From the NCBI GenBank assembly GCA_964525165.1, contig CAZGGG010000021.1:1-46984 (forward strand): a DNA stretch of 46,984 nucleotides, in the 5' to 3' direction. Below are positions 15,752 to 24,440 of this stretch, one piece after another. This stretch comes from JAWLFI01 sp964525165 (GTDB lineage Bacteria > Bacteroidota > Bacteroidia > Chitinophagales > Saprospiraceae). Each line of letters begins with the position of its first letter. The stretch's first letter is position 1. Position numbers and translations under genes: made by a program. The notes beneath the pieces are model-generated. The model did not search any database and was not told where the DNA came from. It worked only from the letters and a program-made list of their open reading frames with translations.

Positions 15752-16912
15752 ATGTATCCTGATTTATCCTATATCCTTCATGATTTGATTGGTACACAAC
15801 CGGATAATGCGCTGAGTATTGTCAAGACTTTTGGTCTGCTATTGGTCATGGCTTTTATTGCCAGTGCCTATACTTTGAGGGCAGAGTTGAAGCGTAAGTA
15901 TGAAGAAGGCTTGTTGGGAACGGTAACGGAGGAACGTTTGGTGGGAGCCATGCCGGAATGGACAGAATATATTACGCAGGGAGTGATTGGATTTATTGTG
16001 GGTTTTAAATTGGTGTATATTGCTCAAAATTGGGCGTTCTTTCAGCAAGACCCGTCCGGCGCTATCCTTTCGACTGAAGGGGTCGCCTGGTCCGGAATAT
16101 TAGGAGCCCTCATCTTTATCGGTTGGAAATACTATCAGGCCAAGCAAAAAGCCCTTGATAAGCCCAAGAAGGTAAAAACAACTCTTTTACCTCAGGATAA
16201 AGTATGGGATATTACTATGGTTGCAGCGATATCGGGCATTGTAGGCGCGAAACTCTTTGCTGTTTTCGAAAGCACGGATACTTTAGCTGCCTTTTTCAAC
16301 GATCCCATAGGAACGCTTTTATCAGGTAGCGGATTGGCTATATACGGAGGTTTAATTGTTGCCTTTGTGGTCGTCTATCGATATGTTAAAGCCAATAACA
16401 TCCCTCCTATTCATATGATGGATGCTGTGGCGCCGGCATTGTTTGTCGGATATGCTGTAGGCAGGATCGGCTGTCAATTGAGTGGAGATGGGGATTGGGG
16501 GATTGTCGCTGAGGCGCAACCGGAATGGTGGTTTTTACCCGACTGGTTATGGGCTTTTGATTACCCTCATAATGTGCTCAATATGGGGGTCATGATGGAG
16601 AATTGTGAATATTTATACTGCCACCGACTAGCGGAAGCGGTGTATCCTACGCCATTGTATGAAACCTTGATGAGTTTTGCTTTTGTAGGCATTTTATGGG
16701 TATTGCGAAAGCGGATGAAGGTGCCCGGAACGTTGTTTGCCTTGTACATGATCCTAAATGGGGTTGAGAGATTTTTTATCGAAAAGATTCGTGTGAATGA
16801 TATCATCGACCTCGGATTTATTCAGGCCACACAAGCAGAAATCATTTCGGTTTTGACCTTTTTGGGAGGCATAGTGTTGTGGATTGTATTGGTTCAAAGA
16901 CATAAGAAATGA
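15752..16912 (+). CDS. lgt: Prolipoprotein diacylglyceryl transferase, divergent Bacteroidota form
   Basis: Transfers diacylglycerol from phosphatidylglycerol to the lipobox cysteine of preprolipoproteins at the inner membrane. About 386 residues with at least seven hydrophobic segments. The signature region GYAVGRIGCQLSGDGDWG (from about residue 232) corresponds to the Lgt motif with its essential Arg and polar loop, although the usual GRxGNFxNxE is changed to GRIGCQLSGDGD. The C-terminal block with GVERFFIEKIR matches the conserved R-F-x-E-x-x-R end. It is longer than the E. coli enzyme (about 290) because of the insert of about 40 residues around YWPDW/MMENCEYLYC. The ATG at 15752 is preferred over an upstream TTG. 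Its stop overlaps the next ATG in ATGA. Confidence 0.88.
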   Translation: MYPDLSYILHDLIGTQPDNALSIVKTFGLLLVMAFIASAYTLRAELKRKYEEGLLGTVTEERLVGAMPEWTEYITQGVIGFIVGFKLVYIAQNWAFFQQDPSGAILSTEGVAWSGILGALIFIGWKYYQAKQKALDKPKKVKTTLLPQDKVWDITMVAAISGIVGAKLFAVFESTDTLAAFFNDPIGTLLSGSGLAIYGGLIVAFVVVYRYVKANNIPPIHMMDAVAPALFVGYAVGRIGCQLSGDGDWGIVAEAQPEWWFLPDWLWAFDYPHNVLNMGVMMENCEYLYCHRLAEAVYPTPLYETLMSFAFVGILWVLRKRMKVPGTLFALYMILNGVERFFIEKIRVNDIIDLGFIQATQAEIISVLTFLGGIVLWIVLVQRHKK

Positions 16913-17394
16913 CGAGGAAGGCGCTCATTATTGCAATGATTATATCAGCTATTTATTTGTTTTTTGGGCAAATATTCATCTGGTCTGATGTGCTTCCGGT
17001 TTTGCAAGACATTGCTCAGCCAGACTGGTCCTTACCTCCTTCAACCCTCATTGCGGCACAGATTGCTATCTATTTTACGTTTGGGTTTTTAATCTATCGG
17101 TTGATGATGGCTCATCAATTGATGATTACACCTTCTGTTTTAATGCTGCTCGTTACCTTTTTTATGTGGGAGGTGTTTAAATACAGCCTGTTTGATCTGC
17201 AGCAGGTCTTTGTGACTTTTATTGTGTTGTTAATTTTTGTGGTCTTGATGGCTTTGAATACCCTATTCCTCTTTCGAGAGGACGGACGAGCCGGATTGGC
17301 GGCTTTACCTATTGTCTTATTTGCTGTTCTCTATTTGACGCCTTGGTATTATGCAGTCATGGACTTAAGTCTTCAAGCTACCGGGCAAGGATAA
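16909..17394 (+). CDS. Small integral membrane protein of unknown function
   Basis: 161 residues with about five hydrophobic helices (8-26, 45-65, 75-95, 100-120 and 128-148) and almost no extramembrane sequence. I do not recognise a family. Its ATG overlaps the lgt stop by four bases (ATGA), so translation is probably coupled to lgt, and a role in the lipoprotein-modification step or in membrane-lipid handling is possible but only inferred from position. No signal peptide beyond the first helix, and no charged catalytic motif is visible. Confidence 0.7.
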   Translation: MTRKALIIAMIISAIYLFFGQIFIWSDVLPVLQDIAQPDWSLPPSTLIAAQIAIYFTFGFLIYRLMMAHQLMITPSVLMLLVTFFMWEVFKYSLFDLQQVFVTFIVLLIFVVLMALNTLFLFREDGRAGLAALPIVLFAVLYLTPWYYAVMDLSLQATGQG

Positions 17395-17469
17395 GGAATT
17401 CATAGTAAGGATTCTTGTGATGATCATGGAAGGTTTTTAATGACCAAATGATCATCTTATGGGCACAAA

Positions 17470-18096
17470 ATGACGGTTTGTAGAATTATTCAGTCAAGCA
17501 TGAGTTCTTATATAATAAAAGTAGAAAGCCATTCTCGCTTTGGAGACATACACTTTAGGGTTTTAGGGATAGTCATTGTTTTGGGTTTCTTTTTTTTGTA
17601 TTCAAAAGTATGGCGTCCTGAATATGTGCCGAAGATGGTAACCGATTATTTCTGGTCTGTTTTTTGGGTCGTTTTACTGCTGGAAATTATTTTATTGTTA
17701 TTTGCTTTTCCTACAGAGATAATTGAAATCACAAAGAATCAAGATGACACCTATCAGATTCTAATGAATTCCAAAAAAAGAAAATTAAGTATTTCTAATG
17801 CTCTGATAAAGGGCTTTTGGTGGTCCTATAATTTTCAAAGAAATAATCTATACCACGATGGAAAAACAACAGATGCTCATAGTAGATCGATGGCGGGCAT
17901 ATCAGGGGCGAATGAGCTGTATTTAAATGTATTGTTCGAATTAAAATCAGGCGAAAACCTTTTACTTTTTGAAACTTTAGAAGCATGGGAAACAACAGCC
18001 AATTGGCCTTACCGAGATCAAGCACCCCAGAATTTTAAAACTCAAATAAAATGTTTTTCACTGAAAAAACTAATTCAGGACCTTGAAGTGACCTAA
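17470..18096 (+). CDS. Uncharacterised protein with two membrane helices
   Basis: 208 residues from the first ATG; the ATG at 17500 (MSSYIIKVESH) is an equally good start and avoids an atypical cysteine-rich N-terminus. Two transmembrane helices lie at about residues 30-47 and 62-82, followed by a soluble domain of about 120 residues with alternating hydrophobic strands (ELYLNVLFELKSGENLLLFETLEAW). This layout, a helical hairpin followed by a beta-rich domain, resembles membrane-anchored PH-like domains, but I cannot assign it. It ends five bases before the SMP-30-like gene and is likely co-transcribed with it. Confidence 0.6.
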   Translation: MTVCRIIQSSMSSYIIKVESHSRFGDIHFRVLGIVIVLGFFFLYSKVWRPEYVPKMVTDYFWSVFWVVLLLEIILLLFAFPTEIIEITKNQDDTYQILMNSKKRKLSISNALIKGFWWSYNFQRNNLYHDGKTTDAHSRSMAGISGANELYLNVLFELKSGENLLLFETLEAWETTANWPYRDQAPQNFKTQIKCFSLKKLIQDLEVT

Positions 18097-18101
18097 TATT
18101 T

Positions 18102-19160
18102 ATGGAATTGAAACAGACACTCAAACTTTTGATGGGGCTTATGGTACTCTGTATGCTAAGTAAATGCGCTCCTAAGGATTCTGAACAGAAAAGCAATTTT
18201 TCTTCGACTGATTTGCAAGATGCACAAATGAGGATTGAAGTTTTTGATACCTCAGCATTAACGCTATTGGACCCCAATTCAGGGATAGAGATTTTAGGTG
18301 AGGGCTTCCTGTGGAGTGAGGGGCCGCTATGGGTAGATACTTTGAAGGCATTATTGTTTTCTGACGTGCCAGTCAATACCATCTTCCAATGGAAGGAAGA
18401 AGAAGGCGTATCAGTATATTTGGAGTCCTCCGGCCATTCCGGTCCTGAAAATACTACATCAGGTTTTGGATCCAATGGCTTACTTTTAGATCACCAGGGC
18501 CATTTGGTCGTGTGTCAACATGGAGATAGAAGAGTTGCTCGCATGGACGCTCCCTTAGTTGCCCCCACTTCAGAATGGAAGAGTCTTGCAGACACCATAA
18601 AAGGCGTCCCTTTCAATAGTCCCAATGATTTAGACATGGATTCACTGGGGCGGCTTTATTTTACAGACCCTCCTTATGGCCGACCAGAACAGAAAACAGG
18701 TGAAATTGGCTACAATGGCGTATTTATGAGGGATACGACCGGCGAGGTGACGACCCTCCTTGATAGTTTGAGCAAACCCAATGGCATTGCTTTATCTCCG
18801 GATGAAAAGTGGCTCTATATCAATCAATCCGATCCTTTTGCCCCTCAACTCTATCGATACGAAATAAAGGAAGATGGCAGCTTAAACAATGGAGGTCTGT
18901 TTTTTGATTTTACGGCAGCATCAAAGAAGCATATAGGCTCTGCAGACGGCTTGAAGGTACATAGCAGCGGCATTGTCTTTGCCACCGGACCCGGGGGCGT
19001 GCATCTGATCGATCCGAATGGAAAACACTTAGCGATCATTCAAACGGGAAAAGCTACCTCCAATTGCGCTTTTGATCGGAACGAAAGGCATCTATATATG
19101 ACGTCAACCGACCGAATATTAAGACTCCCCTTACACCCGGCTTTACCTCCTCAGCAATGA
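18102..19160 (+). CDS. SMP-30/gluconolactonase/LRE-like lipoprotein
   Basis: 352 residues. The N-terminus is a lipoprotein signal peptide with lipobox MLSKC (Cys at about residue 23), so the protein is expected to be lipid-anchored. The rest is a six-bladed beta-propeller of the SMP-30 family. Visible motifs are GEGFLWSEGPLWVD with the metal-ligand Glu, FGSNGLLLDHQGHLVVCQHGDRRV, FNSPNDLDMDSLGRLYFTDPPYG, SKPNGIALSPDEKWLYI and GSADGLKVHSSG. The N-D and A-D-G segments carry the usual divalent-metal ligands. Family members hydrolyse sugar lactones such as gluconolactone, or other esters; the exact substrate is unknown. It has the length of the secreted gluconolactonase group. Confidence 0.87.
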   Translation: MELKQTLKLLMGLMVLCMLSKCAPKDSEQKSNFSSTDLQDAQMRIEVFDTSALTLLDPNSGIEILGEGFLWSEGPLWVDTLKALLFSDVPVNTIFQWKEEEGVSVYLESSGHSGPENTTSGFGSNGLLLDHQGHLVVCQHGDRRVARMDAPLVAPTSEWKSLADTIKGVPFNSPNDLDMDSLGRLYFTDPPYGRPEQKTGEIGYNGVFMRDTTGEVTTLLDSLSKPNGIALSPDEKWLYINQSDPFAPQLYRYEIKEDGSLNNGGLFFDFTAASKKHIGSADGLKVHSSGIVFATGPGGVHLIDPNGKHLAIIQTGKATSNCAFDRNERHLYMTSTDRILRLPLHPALPPQQ

Positions 19161-19217
19161 TCTTTGTCATTGACTTTTATGGATGTCTGTCTTAATTTTT
19201 ATTCAAAATGATCAAAT

Positions 19218-19931
19218 ATGAGACCGTTATGCATTCTTATTTCAATGCTGGGTGTTCTTTTATGGATCCCCGTTGATCATCAAGCGCAGATTGATACTAC
19301 TTTTCACAGATGGGAAGCAGATGTCAGGACGGGACTCAACATATTTGGCCCTGCTCAAGAAATGGCAGATATCATGACCCTTTATGATTTCGACCAACCC
19401 ACTCTGGGAACATGGTTTTCTGATGGGCCTCAATCCCACCCAAGTTATAGAAATTTAGGATTTTCGGCACAGGCAAGTTTGAACTACTGTCTCAGCCCAA
19501 AAAACAAGATAGGACTCATGTATGGCTTTTCTTCTTTTGGAAGTGTAAACGGCTATCATGCAGAAGCTAAGTATTTATTTCTCGACCATACAACCCATAG
19601 TGTTTCCATTTATTATAAAAAGGAATATCAAAACCAATTTGCCTTTTTTGCGGGTCCTGCATTATTGATGAACATGACGCGTCGAAGCGATGTGGACGCC
19701 CATGAATGGAAAACAGAGCCTACTTTGGGAGCCCTCATAGGTCTCGATTTCATTCTGGGAAAAACCGGGGGCGCCTATTTATTTTTTGGGGTAAACGCCC
19801 TTATAACCTATGCCTCTTCAGTAGGTCCTTTTACGGTGTATTCCTATGACCGAACCTTTAGCAAAACGATTCCGAAGAGTACCATTCCTTTTAGTCACCT
19901 AAATGTGACCATGGGCATCGGATTGTATTGA
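19218..19931 (+). CDS. Secreted outer-membrane beta-barrel-like protein
   Basis: 237 residues with a signal peptide cleaved at about residue 24 (HQAQ). The mature part is rich in alternating Gly/aromatic strands (SLNYCLSPKNKIGLMYGFSS, HSVSIYYKKEYQNQFAFFAG, ALIGLDFILGKTGGAYLFFG), which is the pattern of small outer-membrane barrels. I cannot assign a family. It is preceded by a short gap after the SMP-30-like gene and followed by the inverted-repeat element at 19948-20209. Confidence 0.6.
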   Translation: MRPLCILISMLGVLLWIPVDHQAQIDTTFHRWEADVRTGLNIFGPAQEMADIMTLYDFDQPTLGTWFSDGPQSHPSYRNLGFSAQASLNYCLSPKNKIGLMYGFSSFGSVNGYHAEAKYLFLDHTTHSVSIYYKKEYQNQFAFFAGPALLMNMTRRSDVDAHEWKTEPTLGALIGLDFILGKTGGAYLFFGVNALITYASSVGPFTVYSYDRTFSKTIPKSTIPFSHLNVTMGIGLY

Positions 19932-19947
19932 TTTTTGCATCCTCACA

Positions 19948-20209
19948 CTTAAACCCAAATCATGCATTAGAAGATTTCCCCTGGGGGGACAAGTTACTGT
20001 AGCCCAGAATAACCCATTTGAAGAATCAAGAGACAGATATAGCACCGTACCTATTTCTTCCAAATAAAAATTAGTTTATTATTACGATTTGATTTAAGCT
20101 GCGTTGCTCCTCAGTCACATAGCTACGGCTATTCTCCTTCGTCACGCCTTTTTTAAACCAGCTATTCAGAGCTTCGCCACAAAATTCTAATGCATGATAT
20201 GGGTTAAAG
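19948..20209. mobile_element. MITE-like intergenic element with 25-bp inverted ends
   Basis: The left end (19948-19972) and the reverse complement of the right end (20185-20209) agree at 23 of 25 bases; the shared core is ATCATGCATTAGAA. The roughly 212 bases between contain no gene, but include a small perfect hairpin ATAGC-TACG-GCTAT and CCCC-TG-GGGG. A minus-strand frame is open through the right half. Length, paired ends and lack of a transposase fit a non-autonomous miniature element. No second copy lies in this window, and I cannot confirm a target-site duplication; CTTA before and TTAAAG after are only suggestive. Confidence 0.55.
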
Positions 20210-20237
20210 GAAAAGAGCCGACTTTGATGTTTTGACC

Positions 20238-20245
20238 TATATTTG
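20238..20245 (+). promoter_or_regulatory. Candidate -7 element (TATATTTG) upstream of the DEAD-box helicase
   Basis: Matches the Bacteroidota -7 consensus TAnnTTTG exactly, 57 bases before the helicase ATG. A TTTG at the expected -33 spacing is not seen, so the call is weak. Confidence 0.3.
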
Positions 20246-20301
20246 AAAAGGGGTTGCTTTTTAAAATGGTACTTTGCAGGCTGAAAAGACAAAAATGATA
20301 T

Positions 20302-21579
20302 ATGTCCCAAACATTTGAACAATTGCATTTGATTCCTTCTATTTTGAAAGCATTGAAGGATGAAAACTATACCCATCCCACCCCCATTCAATCCCAATCT
20401 ATACCACCGGCTCTAAAAGGAAGGGACCTTTTAGCAAGTGCGCAAACCGGAACCGGAAAAACAGCAGCCTTTTCCATTCCTATTCTCCAACAGCTCGTAT
20501 TGGAACAAGAGACTCAAAAGGGTCCCAGAAAGATTCGTTCACTGATCGTCACCCCCACCAGAGAGCTTGCGATCCAAATAGGAGAAAGCATTACGGCTTA
20601 TGGTAAGTATACCAACATTCGGAGTACAGTAATTTTTGGTGGTGTTAATCAAAATGCTCAGACACGGGCCTTGGAAAAAGGGGTGGATATCCTTGTAGCG
20701 ACTCCCGGACGATTGCTCGACTTGATGGGTCAGGGATATATTTCGCTGCAGGATATTCGATATTTCGTATTGGATGAAGCAGACCGAATGCTCGACATGG
20801 GCTTTATCCACGATATTAAAAGAATCATTAAAGAATTGCCGAAAAAGCGACAATCCTTATTCTTTTCTGCGACCATGCCCAAAACGATCGTTCGATTATC
20901 CCATGAGATCCTCACTCAACCCGAAAGGGTCTCTGTTGATCCGGTATCCTCAACGGCAGAGACTGTTCAGCAGTACGTTTATAAAACAAACAAAAAAACG
21001 AAGATGGATTTGCTGTTGCATATCCTTAAAAATCCTGATATGGATCAAGTACTTTTATTTTCCAGAACCAAGCATGGTGCCAATAAAATTGCAAAGAAAC
21101 TTAGGAATCAGAAGATAGAAGCCTCTACAATTCATGGGGATAGAAGCCAGAATCAGCGACAAAAAGCCTTAAATGATTTTAAGGATGGAAAAATTCGTGT
21201 GTTGGTCGCAACGGATATCGCGGCCAGAGGTATCGATATTGATAAGCTTCAGTATGTGATGAATTATGATATTCCCAATGAGCCGGAGACCTATGTTCAT
21301 AGAATTGGCCGTTGTGGAAGAGCAGGAGAAGAAGGAATCTCTATTTCCATCTGTGAGCCTGAAGAAAACGCATATATTCGGGATATTGAAAAACTGATTG
21401 ATCAAAAGATTGAGCGAATTGAAGACCACCCTTTTCCTCAAACAGACAAACCCATGACTGCGGAAGAAAAGAAGGCGTTTCAAAAAGAAAAAAATAGAAG
21501 AAGGCAAGAGTATTTTGCAAATCGAAAGAAAAAAAAGCAAGGAGGAAATAAAGGAGCTAAAGGAAACAGAGGGTCCTAA
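20302..21579 (+). CDS. rhlE: RhlE-type DEAD-box RNA helicase
   Basis: ATP-dependent RNA helicase, 425 residues. Motifs in order: Q motif (YTHPTPIQSQSIP), Walker A AQTGTGKT at about residue 49, PTRELA, TPGRLLD, DEAD at about residue 155, SAT, and in the second domain HGDRSQNQRQKAL, ATDIAARGID and HRIGRCGRAG. The short basic C-terminal tail (KKKKQGGNKGAKGNRGS) is typical of the RhlE group and helps bind RNA. Such helicases act in ribosome assembly, RNA decay and cold adaptation. It is followed by the convergent DUF481 gene after only 12 bases. The upstream gap contains the MITE-like element. Confidence 0.95.
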   Translation: MSQTFEQLHLIPSILKALKDENYTHPTPIQSQSIPPALKGRDLLASAQTGTGKTAAFSIPILQQLVLEQETQKGPRKIRSLIVTPTRELAIQIGESITAYGKYTNIRSTVIFGGVNQNAQTRALEKGVDILVATPGRLLDLMGQGYISLQDIRYFVLDEADRMLDMGFIHDIKRIIKELPKKRQSLFFSATMPKTIVRLSHEILTQPERVSVDPVSSTAETVQQYVYKTNKKTKMDLLLHILKNPDMDQVLLFSRTKHGANKIAKKLRNQKIEASTIHGDRSQNQRQKALNDFKDGKIRVLVATDIAARGIDIDKLQYVMNYDIPNEPETYVHRIGRCGRAGEEGISISICEPEENAYIRDIEKLIDQKIERIEDHPFPQTDKPMTAEEKKAFQKEKNRRRQEYFANRKKKKQGGNKGAKGNRGS

Positions 21580-21591
21580 AGGGGGCGTCTA

Positions 21592-22350
21592 TCAATAGGT
21601 TTGCACACTAAACCCAAAGGTTAAGAATCGGTCTTCTTGTTTTTGATCCTGGATCACAACACTTTCAAAGGAATGTAGATAGTTCACTTTAAAAGTTAAA
21701 AACTTCCAAACCGGCAGCTCTAACCCAAGGTCTGCCTGCCAACGAAAGTTATCACCGCGTTCCAGGGATGGCTGCACGTAGCTTTCATGTGTCAGCACAA
21801 CTTTTTTATCCCAAAGCTCATATCTTCCATTGACCCAGAGTGTGGTTCGAAAGGTTTTGATAGACTCTTGCTCATCATAAAAATTTAAATTAAAATTAGT
21901 TTCGCTAAAGCGGGTTTGCTCATATTCCGTTGATAGCGAAAGCTTGAGCCAGTGCGTCTTTTGATCTATTAATTGAAAGGAAACGCCCACCCCCAAAAGG
22001 GATCGCAAGTCGATTTTACGCCGGAAACTGCTGCTTACAAAACCCAGAAGTAAGGGATACACCTTTCTTTCAGGATGGAGATACAAAAAATTTAAGCTCA
22101 ATATATCGGCGTCGGCTTTCTGTCCGCCAAAAGCCTGATAGACATAAGAATTAGAAGTTTTAAAAACCAGAGAGGACAGAGGTTTTGCACTGATATCGGT
22201 ACGAGCTCTAAAGATTAAAGTCTCCACGTTTCCTTCCTGGAAGATCCCGGTCAGAGCCAATTTTGCTTTAAAATCTAAAGTGTCGCTTTCATTTATTTGC
22301 GCCCAAGCGCCCACAGGCAAGAGCCAAAGCCAAATCCAAAGGTGTTTCAT
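21592..22350 (-). CDS. DUF481 family outer-membrane protein
   Basis: 253 residues from the ATG before the signal peptide MKHLWIWLWLLPVGAWAQ; the frame is open 111 bases further upstream, but that extension lacks a signal-like N-terminus and is rejected. The body shows DUF481 features: DFKAKLALTGIFQEGNVETLIFRARTDI, a Gly/Asn turn between long amphipathic strands, and a C-terminal strand ending in FGFSVQTY with a terminal aromatic residue as in outer-membrane barrels. DUF481 proteins are predicted salt-induced or stress-related outer-membrane barrels without a settled function. It converges on the helicase gene and diverges from the GH18 gene. Confidence 0.78.
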   Translation of the reverse strand: MKHLWIWLWLLPVGAWAQINESDTLDFKAKLALTGIFQEGNVETLIFRARTDISAKPLSSLVFKTSNSYVYQAFGGQKADADILSLNFLYLHPERKVYPLLLGFVSSSFRRKIDLRSLLGVGVSFQLIDQKTHWLKLSLSTEYEQTRFSETNFNLNFYDEQESIKTFRTTLWVNGRYELWDKKVVLTHESYVQPSLERGDNFRWQADLGLELPVWKFLTFKVNYLHSFESVVIQDQKQEDRFLTFGFSVQTY

Positions 22351-22464
22351 TTCAGGCAAACGATTCAGTGCATGCAAAGTTTGCCGCAAGATAGAACTTT
22401 CAGCAGGAAGGGATAGGCACTCTCTGTTTGACTTATTGTATCTTTCAGAGACTACTGACATGGC

Positions 22465-23757
22465 ATGATGATTTTAAAGTTTGTTACTAGTATCGCCGCA
22501 TCAAGAGGAATTATTGTCTGGATGACCTTCATTCTAAGTACACTTTGGATCAGTAGTTGTCGTGATGCACCATCTAAACCCCATCCGTCTCCATCCTCTT
22601 CTGATACTACAGAGTGGCTTAGTCATCGCCATCGCATACAGTCTATGAACGAAGGGATGCCTTTCCGGACAGAACAAGATTGGGATCATCATCGAAATCG
22701 CCCACAGCCCAAGCGATCGAAGGTGAAAAAACAGAGGAATCCAGCTTACCAAACCTTGGCCTGGCATCTATTTTCTATGGGTAGCGCCTACCAAAATTAT
22801 AACTTTGAGATGCTTTCGGCCGTTTGTTATTTCTCTTTTCAAGTAAATCCGGAGACAGGCGCCTATCATACGATTCACCAATGGAAAAGCACTTCCTTGG
22901 TCGATAGTGCTCGACGACATGGCACAGAGGTCTATCTTAGTGTTTCCAATTTTGGCACTAAAGCGAATGCTACTTTTCTGACTCGCCCTCATGCCTGGCA
23001 AACGCTCGCTGATAGTCTGACTCAATTGCTTACAGAACGAAATGCTCATGGTGTAAATATTGATTTCGAAGGGGTACCGGGGAAGTATAAAATGGCCTTT
23101 ACCCATTTTATTCAGCGCCTTTCTCAGGACCTGAAACAAAAGAATCCCCAATGGAAAGTCTCCTTATGTCTATATGCCAAGGACTGGCACGATATATTTA
23201 ATATTCCGGCACTCGACGCCTATATAGATTTGTATACCCTGATGGGCTATGATTACTATGGCAGCTTCAGTAAAACCACCGGACCGGTCACCCCTTTTGT
23301 GAATAGTCCCAAATTTGGAAAAGGTTTGCAATCATCTGTACAATATTATCTGGACAAAGGAGTCCGTAAGGAGAAACTCATAGTGGGCTTGCCCTACTAT
23401 GGCGCGGAATGGTACACGTCCACAGATGTGATAGGAAGCCAAGTGGATCGTTTTCGGTCTCACCCCCCCTATTCTGCGATTAGAAAGTACTATTTAGACT
23501 CTATGGGCCTTTCGGCAAAATTTGATACAGCCAGCCAGTCCAGCTATCTGATTTTGGAAGACCCAACCCATCTCTATCGACAGCTTTTTTTTGAAAGTGA
23601 TCGCTCCCTCTCCATTAAGTTCCAATGGATCAAGGACCAGGGCCTTGCCGGTCCCGGGGTGTGGGCATTGGGGTATGATGAAGGATATTCTCAATTATGG
23701 GATGTATTTGTAGAGCATTTTTCCATCCGGGACTCAGTAGCGCCCGAAATCAGATAG
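22465..23757 (+). CDS. GH18 family glycoside hydrolase lipoprotein
   Basis: 430 residues. A signal segment ends in lipobox LWISSC (Cys32), followed by a low-complexity Ser/Pro/basic linker up to about residue 92. The GH18 barrel follows, with SAVCYFSFQVN (first strand), VYLSVSNFG, and the catalytic motif GVNIDFEG where Glu201 is the acid and Asp199 assists; the full DxxDxDxE is reduced to xxxNxDxE. YTLMGYDYYG and GLPYYGAEW are later conserved strands. Members include chitinases, endo-N-acetylglucosaminidases and YaaH-like peptidoglycan hydrolases; the substrate is undecided. The dispersed 12-base word occurs at 23508-23519. Lipidation would keep the enzyme at the membrane surface. Confidence 0.85.
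   Translation: MMILKFVTSIAASRGIIVWMTFILSTLWISSCRDAPSKPHPSPSSSDTTEWLSHRHRIQSMNEGMPFRTEQDWDHHRNRPQPKRSKVKKQRNPAYQTLAWHLFSMGSAYQNYNFEMLSAVCYFSFQVNPETGAYHTIHQWKSTSLVDSARRHGTEVYLSVSNFGTKANATFLTRPHAWQTLADSLTQLLTERNAHGVNIDFEGVPGKYKMAFTHFIQRLSQDLKQKNPQWKVSLCLYAKDWHDIFNIPALDAYIDLYTLMGYDYYGSFSKTTGPVTPFVNSPKFGKGLQSSVQYYLDKGVRKEKLIVGLPYYGAEWYTSTDVIGSQVDRFRSHPPYSAIRKYYLDSMGLSAKFDTASQSSYLILEDPTHLYRQLFFESDRSLSIKFQWIKDQGLAGPGVWALGYDEGYSQLWDVFVEHFSIRDSVAPEIR
23508..23519 (+). repeat. 12-base word CCTTTCGGCAAA, copy 4
   Basis: Exact copy inside the GH18 gene, read as codons for GLSAK. Confidence 0.85.
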
Positions 23758-23868
23758 TGATTTGTTGAAAAGACTTGAGGTATCGAAAGAAATGCGTATT
23801 TTAAGTTGGATGGCTGTGGTGTTTAAAGAGAACTCCTCGGCTTCTTTTCTTGCTGAAAACAGTTTGCT

Positions 23869-24306
23869 ATGGAACGAGTTATGAACAAAGCTCCCAAGTG
23901 GTTTTGGGTGGTCGCTATTTTCTTTTTGTTGTGGAATATTTTAGGTGTCCTTTCTTTTATAGGCCACACTTTCATTTCGGAAGAAGCTTTAGCCGTATTA
24001 CCGGCAGAGGAAAGAGCCCTCTATGATGAATATCCGCTTTGGACCAACATTATTTTTGCCATTGCGGTAGTTTTTGGATTGCTCGGAGCTATTGGTTTGG
24101 TATTGAAAAAAAGATGGGCGCAGCCGGCTTTTTTAGTCTCTCTCCTGGCCATTATCCCTCAAATGACACACAATGTCTTTTTTACCGGTTCTATGGAAGT
24201 CTATGGAGTGGCGCAAGCAGTGACCATGCCTATTTTGGTTGTTCTTTTTGGTCTATTGGCCTTTTTATTTGCTAAAAATGGGGTCAGTAAGTCTTGGTTA
24301 GCTTAA
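23869..24306 (+). CDS. Small four-helix membrane protein
   Basis: 145 residues with four transmembrane helices (about 13-34, 58-80, 85-103 and 117-138). The pattern WFWVVAIFFLLWNILGVLSF, a loop with LPAEERALYDEYPLW, and then FAIAVVFGLLGAIGLVLKKRW is common in unnamed membrane proteins of Bacteroidota. I know of no function. An internal ATG four codons on (23881) is an alternative start. It stands alone before the FabH-like gene. Confidence 0.7.
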   Translation: MERVMNKAPKWFWVVAIFFLLWNILGVLSFIGHTFISEEALAVLPAEERALYDEYPLWTNIIFAIAVVFGLLGAIGLVLKKRWAQPAFLVSLLAIIPQMTHNVFFTGSMEVYGVAQAVTMPILVVLFGLLAFLFAKNGVSKSWLA

Positions 24307-24440
24307 GTCTTTTGTAGACTTTTCACTATACATTTTCTTTACTTTTTGGCAGATTAAAAGGATTATCCCTTTCAATCTTACCTAAGCCCTTTAAATAATC
24401 CCTATTTTTCATTTCTACATTCACTAGAATTGAATCGATC

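Noticed and set aside
20071..20397. 108-codon minus-strand frame over the inverted-repeat element and helicase start
   Set aside because: Its start lies antisense to the helicase. The open tail over the element may reflect the element's own sequence rather than a gene.
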